Source: Defluviitaleaceae bacterium | GTDB lineage: Bacteria; Bacillota; Clostridia; Lachnospirales; WRAX01 | Length of the DNA stretch: 15,524 nt | NCBI GenBank assembly: GCA_009787945.1 | Contig: WQSI01000026.1 | Location: 2,639 to 18,162 of the forward strand | Direction of reading: 5' to 3' | In this document: in pieces, positions 13,294-15,524 of the stretch | Layout of the letters: each line of letters opens with the position of its first letter | Position numbering within the stretch: the first letter of the stretch is position 1 | Program-made: the position numbers and the translations under genes | Notes under the pieces: generated by a model | The model's input: the letters and a program-made list of their open reading frames with translations, nothing else | Databases searched by the model: none | Told to the model about the DNA's origin: nothing

Positions 13294-14223
13294 ATGAAAG
13301 GCGTATTATTGGTAAACGTAGGCACACCCGATGCCCCAACACCCGAAGCTGTAAAGGGTTATCTGCGGGTGTTTTTGTCGGATAGGCGGGTAATAAAAAA
13401 GCAAGGGCTTTTGTGGAAGGTGGTTCTTAACGGGATTATTTTACGTAAGCGTCCGCCGAAAGTGGCAAAGCGTTATGAAGCCATTTGGACAAAGGGCGGC
13501 TCACCATTGCTTGTTTATTTGGAAACATTACAAAGTCATTTGCAGTCATTGCTGCCAAGTGCCAAGGTGGAAATTGGTATGAGTTACAGCAAACCAACCA
13601 TTAGCCAAGCACTGGATAGATTGCTAAAGGAAGGGGTGACTAACCTGACTATCGTGCCCCTTTTCCCGCAATATTCTGGCACAACGGTTGGTCCTATATT
13701 CGATACAGTGTCAGAATATTTCCGCAAGACTGATAAAATAATCAACTTACAGTTTATCGCGTCCTTCCACACCCGCCAAAGCTATATCGACTACTTCGCT
13801 AAGAGAATAAAATCAGCAGTGGCAAAAAATAATTTGGATGGCATTTTGTTTTCTTTTCACAATATACCTTCGGCATATGTCAAGGATGGCGATAGATACC
13901 CCAAAGAGTGCGAAGAAACAACAAAGCTGATTATGGAACAAGTTGGGGATGTAAACCATGTGCTTGCCTATCAATCGGTTTTTGGGCATGACGAATGGAT
14001 GGAACCCCAAACTGAAAAAATCATCAAAGAGCTACCTGCCAAAGGTATAAAGCGGCTGTTGGTGGTCGCCCCTGGCTTTGTGGCAGACAATTTGGAAACC
14101 ATATTAGAGCTTGATGTAGAAGCCCGAGAGGAATTTATGAATGCAGGCGGCGAAAAGTTTGTTTACCTGCCAACATTTAACGCCGATAAAGAACTGGCAG
14201 AAATCATCACTGACCTCATTTAG
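13294..14223 (+). CDS. hemH: Ferrochelatase (coproporphyrin ferrochelatase type)
   Basis: Inserts ferrous iron into a porphyrin in haem synthesis; in Bacillota the substrate is generally coproporphyrin III (CpfC). The 309 residues match the soluble Gram-positive form. Landmarks are MKGVLLVNVGTPDAPTPEAV at the start, GGSPL (68-72), VPLFPQYSGTTVG (121-133), SFHNIP with the metal-ligand His189, YVKDGDRYP, AYQSVFG.DEWMEP (226-238) and APGFVADNLET with Glu268. The usual Gly after the catalytic His is Asn here, and the late PCLND motif reads PTFNAD, both mild departures. There is no C-terminal [2Fe-2S] cysteine set. GGAGG precedes the ATG. No other haem gene is in the window, so the substrate may come from genes elsewhere or from scavenging. 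Confidence 0.9.
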   Translation: MKGVLLVNVGTPDAPTPEAVKGYLRVFLSDRRVIKKQGLLWKVVLNGIILRKRPPKVAKRYEAIWTKGGSPLLVYLETLQSHLQSLLPSAKVEIGMSYSKPTISQALDRLLKEGVTNLTIVPLFPQYSGTTVGPIFDTVSEYFRKTDKIINLQFIASFHTRQSYIDYFAKRIKSAVAKNNLDGILFSFHNIPSAYVKDGDRYPKECEETTKLIMEQVGDVNHVLAYQSVFGHDEWMEPQTEKIIKELPAKGIKRLLVVAPGFVADNLETILELDVEAREEFMNAGGEKFVYLPTFNADKELAEIITDLI

Positions 14224-14227
14224 CATC

Positions 14228-14258
14228 AAAACGCCCTCCCCCGTAGGCGCGTTTTTTT
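14228..14258 (+). terminator. Intrinsic terminator after hemH
   Basis: AAAACGC pairs with GCGTTTT, extended by CC/GG past a one-base bulge, with a 9-base loop and a seven-T tract (14252-14258). It begins 5 bases after the hemH stop and ends the ruvB-hemH unit. Confidence 0.8.
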
Positions 14259-14276
14259 ATTTCCCGATAATTTCTA

Positions 14277-14420
14277 CAATTATTCGCAAAAATAAAATTA
14301 GGTTTATTCCCCAGGAAATAATTTTTATCCACAATAACTATTCGCAAAAACTTAAACAGAGCTGTGGAAAAGTTAATGTTATCTAACTATTCGCAAAACT
14401 TAGAAAAGATTTGTGGAAAA
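14277..14420. repeat. Imperfect tandem repeat with three TATTCGCAAAA copies
   Basis: TATTCGCAAAA occurs at 14281, 14339 and 14388. The last two copies belong to a 49-base unit, TAACTATTCGCAAAA followed by CTTA, an A-rich stretch and TGTGGAAAA, present at 14335 and 14384 with only a few differences. The first copy is 58 bases before the second and more diverged. The block is AT-rich, non-coding and ends 4 bases before the -35 box of the two-component operon. The same core is found at 10030-10040. Confidence 0.7.
14325..14420. promoter_or_regulatory. Cluster of three DnaA-box-like sites
   Basis: A perfect DnaA box TTATCCACA lies on the plus strand at 14325-14333. Two TTTTCCACA boxes lie on the minus strand at 14371-14363 and 14420-14412 (read as TGTGGAAAA). 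TTATCCACA is the established consensus and TTTTCCACA a common one-mismatch variant in Bacillota. The last box ends 4 bases upstream of the -35 element, a position suited to transcriptional control by DnaA (inference). Confidence 0.6.
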
Positions 14421-14424
14421 ACAT

Positions 14425-14453
14425 TTGCCTTTCTGGTGATAAAATGTTATAAT
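14425..14453 (+). promoter_or_regulatory. Sigma-A promoter of the two-component operon
   Basis: TTGCCT (14425-14430), a 17-base spacer and TATAAT (14448-14453) with TGT directly before it (extended -10). The start is predicted near 14460. The ribosome binding site AGGGGG lies 7 bases before the ATG at 14483. Confidence 0.8.
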
Positions 14454-14482
14454 AGCTTTGTAAAACTTTAGGGGGTTTAAAT

Positions 14483-14869
14483 ATGCAGAAGAAAATTTAT
14501 ATAGCGGATGACGAATATACAATCCGTATGGCAATTAAGCAATTTTTAGAAAAAGCTGACTATATTGTGGAAGATTTTGAAACAGGCGATGCCCTGCTGG
14601 CAGCTTTTGCCGAACAACCAGCAGACCTGGTAGTCCTAGACGTGATGATGCCAGGCTCTAATGGTTTTGTGGTCTGTCGGGAGCTACGGGCAAAAAGCAC
14701 CGTGCCAATAATAATGCTAACCGCCCGCGACAGCGATTTAGACTATGCCACAGGTTTGGACTTGGGAAGTGATGACTATCTCATAAAACCTTTTAGCCCC
14801 ATGGCACTTGTCAAGCGTGTGGAAGCAATCTTCCGACGTATAGATTTTGAGCGTGAAAAAAATGAATAA
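14483..14869 (+). CDS. Receiver-only response regulator (OmpR-type receiver without output domain)
   Basis: A complete CheY-like receiver in 128 residues: acidic pair Asp9-Asp10 (IADDE), phosphorylation site Asp53 (VVLDVMMPGSNGF), Thr80 (IMLTAR) and Lys102 (LIKPFSP). The DDYLIKPFSPMALVKRVEAIFRR stretch is typical of OmpR/PhoB-type regulators. In those a winged-helix DNA-binding domain of about 100 residues would follow. Here the protein stops in the linker (DFEREKNE). The kinase ATG overlaps its last 8 bases, so no output domain is hidden downstream in another frame. It could act through protein contacts, pass phosphate on, or serve as a phosphate sink. GGGGG is 7 bases before the ATG. It is probably the partner of the downstream kinase. 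Confidence 0.88.
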   Translation: MQKKIYIADDEYTIRMAIKQFLEKADYIVEDFETGDALLAAFAEQPADLVVLDVMMPGSNGFVVCRELRAKSTVPIIMLTARDSDLDYATGLDLGSDDYLIKPFSPMALVKRVEAIFRRIDFEREKNE

Positions 14870-15524
14870 AAAACGAACCAGGATGCACAAGCGGATTTTC
14901 TTTGCGTTTTCTGCCGTGTTTTTTGTGTCTTATTTGTTGGTTACTGTGGTTTTTGACACCTTCATACGCTCCGACGAGCCATTTATACAAACATCAGAGT
15001 ATCGGCAAAGCTTTGCTGAATATCACGGAATTGAGCTAGACCCAGACAACCGCTTGTTTGCTGTGCGCCTGCTTGGTATACCCCTCTTTGCTTTTGTGGG
15101 TGTGCTTTTTGTCGTGTCCTTGGTGGTTACTTATTTTTTATCGGACTCCATCACGCGCCCCATCGAAAGGCTAGGTAAGTTTGCCACAAGCATAGGTCCT
15201 AATAATCTCGAACCAAAGGATTTCAGCTTTAAAGACCAAGAGCTTGCAGACCTTAACACTGCCCTAAACCAAACCGTCACCCAACTTGCGGTATATGACA
15301 GCGAACAGAAGGCGTTTTTCCAAAATGCCTCCCACGAGTTGCGCACGCCCCTAATGTCCATTCAGTCTTACGCCGAGGGAATTATATATGACGTGATGCA
15401 GCCAAAAGATGCCGCCGAAACCATTTTACAAGAAACCCACAGAATGGCAGAGCTGGTGAAAGATTTGTTATACATTGCCCAGCTAGGCAACATCACTGCT
15501 GTATACAAAAAAGAACCTGTTGAT
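14862..15524 (+). CDS. Sensor histidine kinase, 5' part only (runs off the window)
   Basis: 221 codons are visible and stay open to the window end. There is a first membrane helix at about residues 12-31, a short outside loop of about 35 residues, a second helix at about 69-93 and a HAMP linker (SDSITRPIERLGKFA, 94-108). The HisKA dimerisation domain follows, with the H-box FFQNASHELRTPL, phosphoacceptor His158. The ATP-binding domain is beyond the edge. The small outside loop makes a large ligand domain unlikely, so it may sense the membrane or a partner protein. The ATG overlaps the end of the receiver gene by 8 bases (ATGAATAA); the two are co-translated and very likely form one system. 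Confidence 0.9.
   Translation, partial: MNKKRTRMHKRIFFAFSAVFFVSYLLVTVVFDTFIRSDEPFIQTSEYRQSFAEYHGIELDPDNRLFAVRLLGIPLFAFVGVLFVVSLVVTYFLSDSITRPIERLGKFATSIGPNNLEPKDFSFKDQELADLNTALNQTVTQLAVYDSEQKAFFQNASHELRTPLMSIQSYAEGIIYDVMQPKDAAETILQETHRMAELVKDLLYIAQLGNITAVYKKEPVD

Noticed and set aside
14277..14420. CRISPR array
   Set aside because: Repeats are imperfect, only two or three units, the spacing is uneven and no cas gene is present.
14277..14482. Replication origin
   Set aside because: DnaA boxes and AT-rich DNA are present, but only three boxes, and no dnaA, dnaN, gyr or rpmH next to them; regulation or titration is more likely.

Overview
The window looks like a chromosomal segment of an anaerobic, flagellated member of the Bacillota, most likely class Clostridia. 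The evidence is AGGGGG/GGAGG ribosome binding sites, TTGACA-N17-TATAAT promoters, and Gram-positive gene families (whiA, FlaG/FliS/FliD, bactofilin, coproporphyrin-type ferrochelatase, type II MurB). I cannot name the genus. No tRNA, rRNA, CRISPR array or insertion sequence is visible. Almost all DNA is coding, and no gene-free stretch exceeds about 260 bases.

Layout. (1) 1-285, minus: 5' part of queH (queuosine synthesis), with its own sigma-A promoter. (2) 492-4333, plus: late flagellar operon fliD - FliT/FlgN-like chaperone - flaG - fliS, preceded by a good sigma-28 promoter and closed by a strong terminator. (3) 4455-6685, plus: ABC-2 exporter (ATPase, permease) followed by two small PLDc_N membrane proteins, resembling Bacillus yxlEFG but without sigY. 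(4) 6682-8671, minus: SufS-like cysteine desulfurase, Mop/TOBE molybdate-binding protein and bactofilin. The first overlaps the exporter operon tail to tail. (5) 8815-9977, plus: unknown 92-residue protein and murB, which appears to start at a non-AUG codon. (6) 10062-12074, minus: whiA (internally shortened), a tyrosine recombinase and a C-terminally truncated GNAT gene in one tight operon. (7) 12215-14223, plus: ruvB and hemH. (8) 14483 to the end, plus: a receiver-only response regulator and its overlapping histidine kinase (cut by the window edge). They lie behind a repeat region holding three DnaA-box-like sites.

Most blocks are housekeeping or envelope functions: peptidoglycan precursor synthesis (murB), cell shape (bactofilin), division/chromosome control (whiA, Xer-type recombinase, ruvB) and motility. 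The items most worth a second look are the DnaA-box/TATTCGCAAAA repeat array abutting the promoter of the two-component operon, the WhiA lacking about 100 internal residues, the probable AUU start of murB, the ruvB promoter flanked by a 9-bp inverted repeat, and a TATTCGCAAAA motif that recurs at the point where the GNAT gene is cut short.
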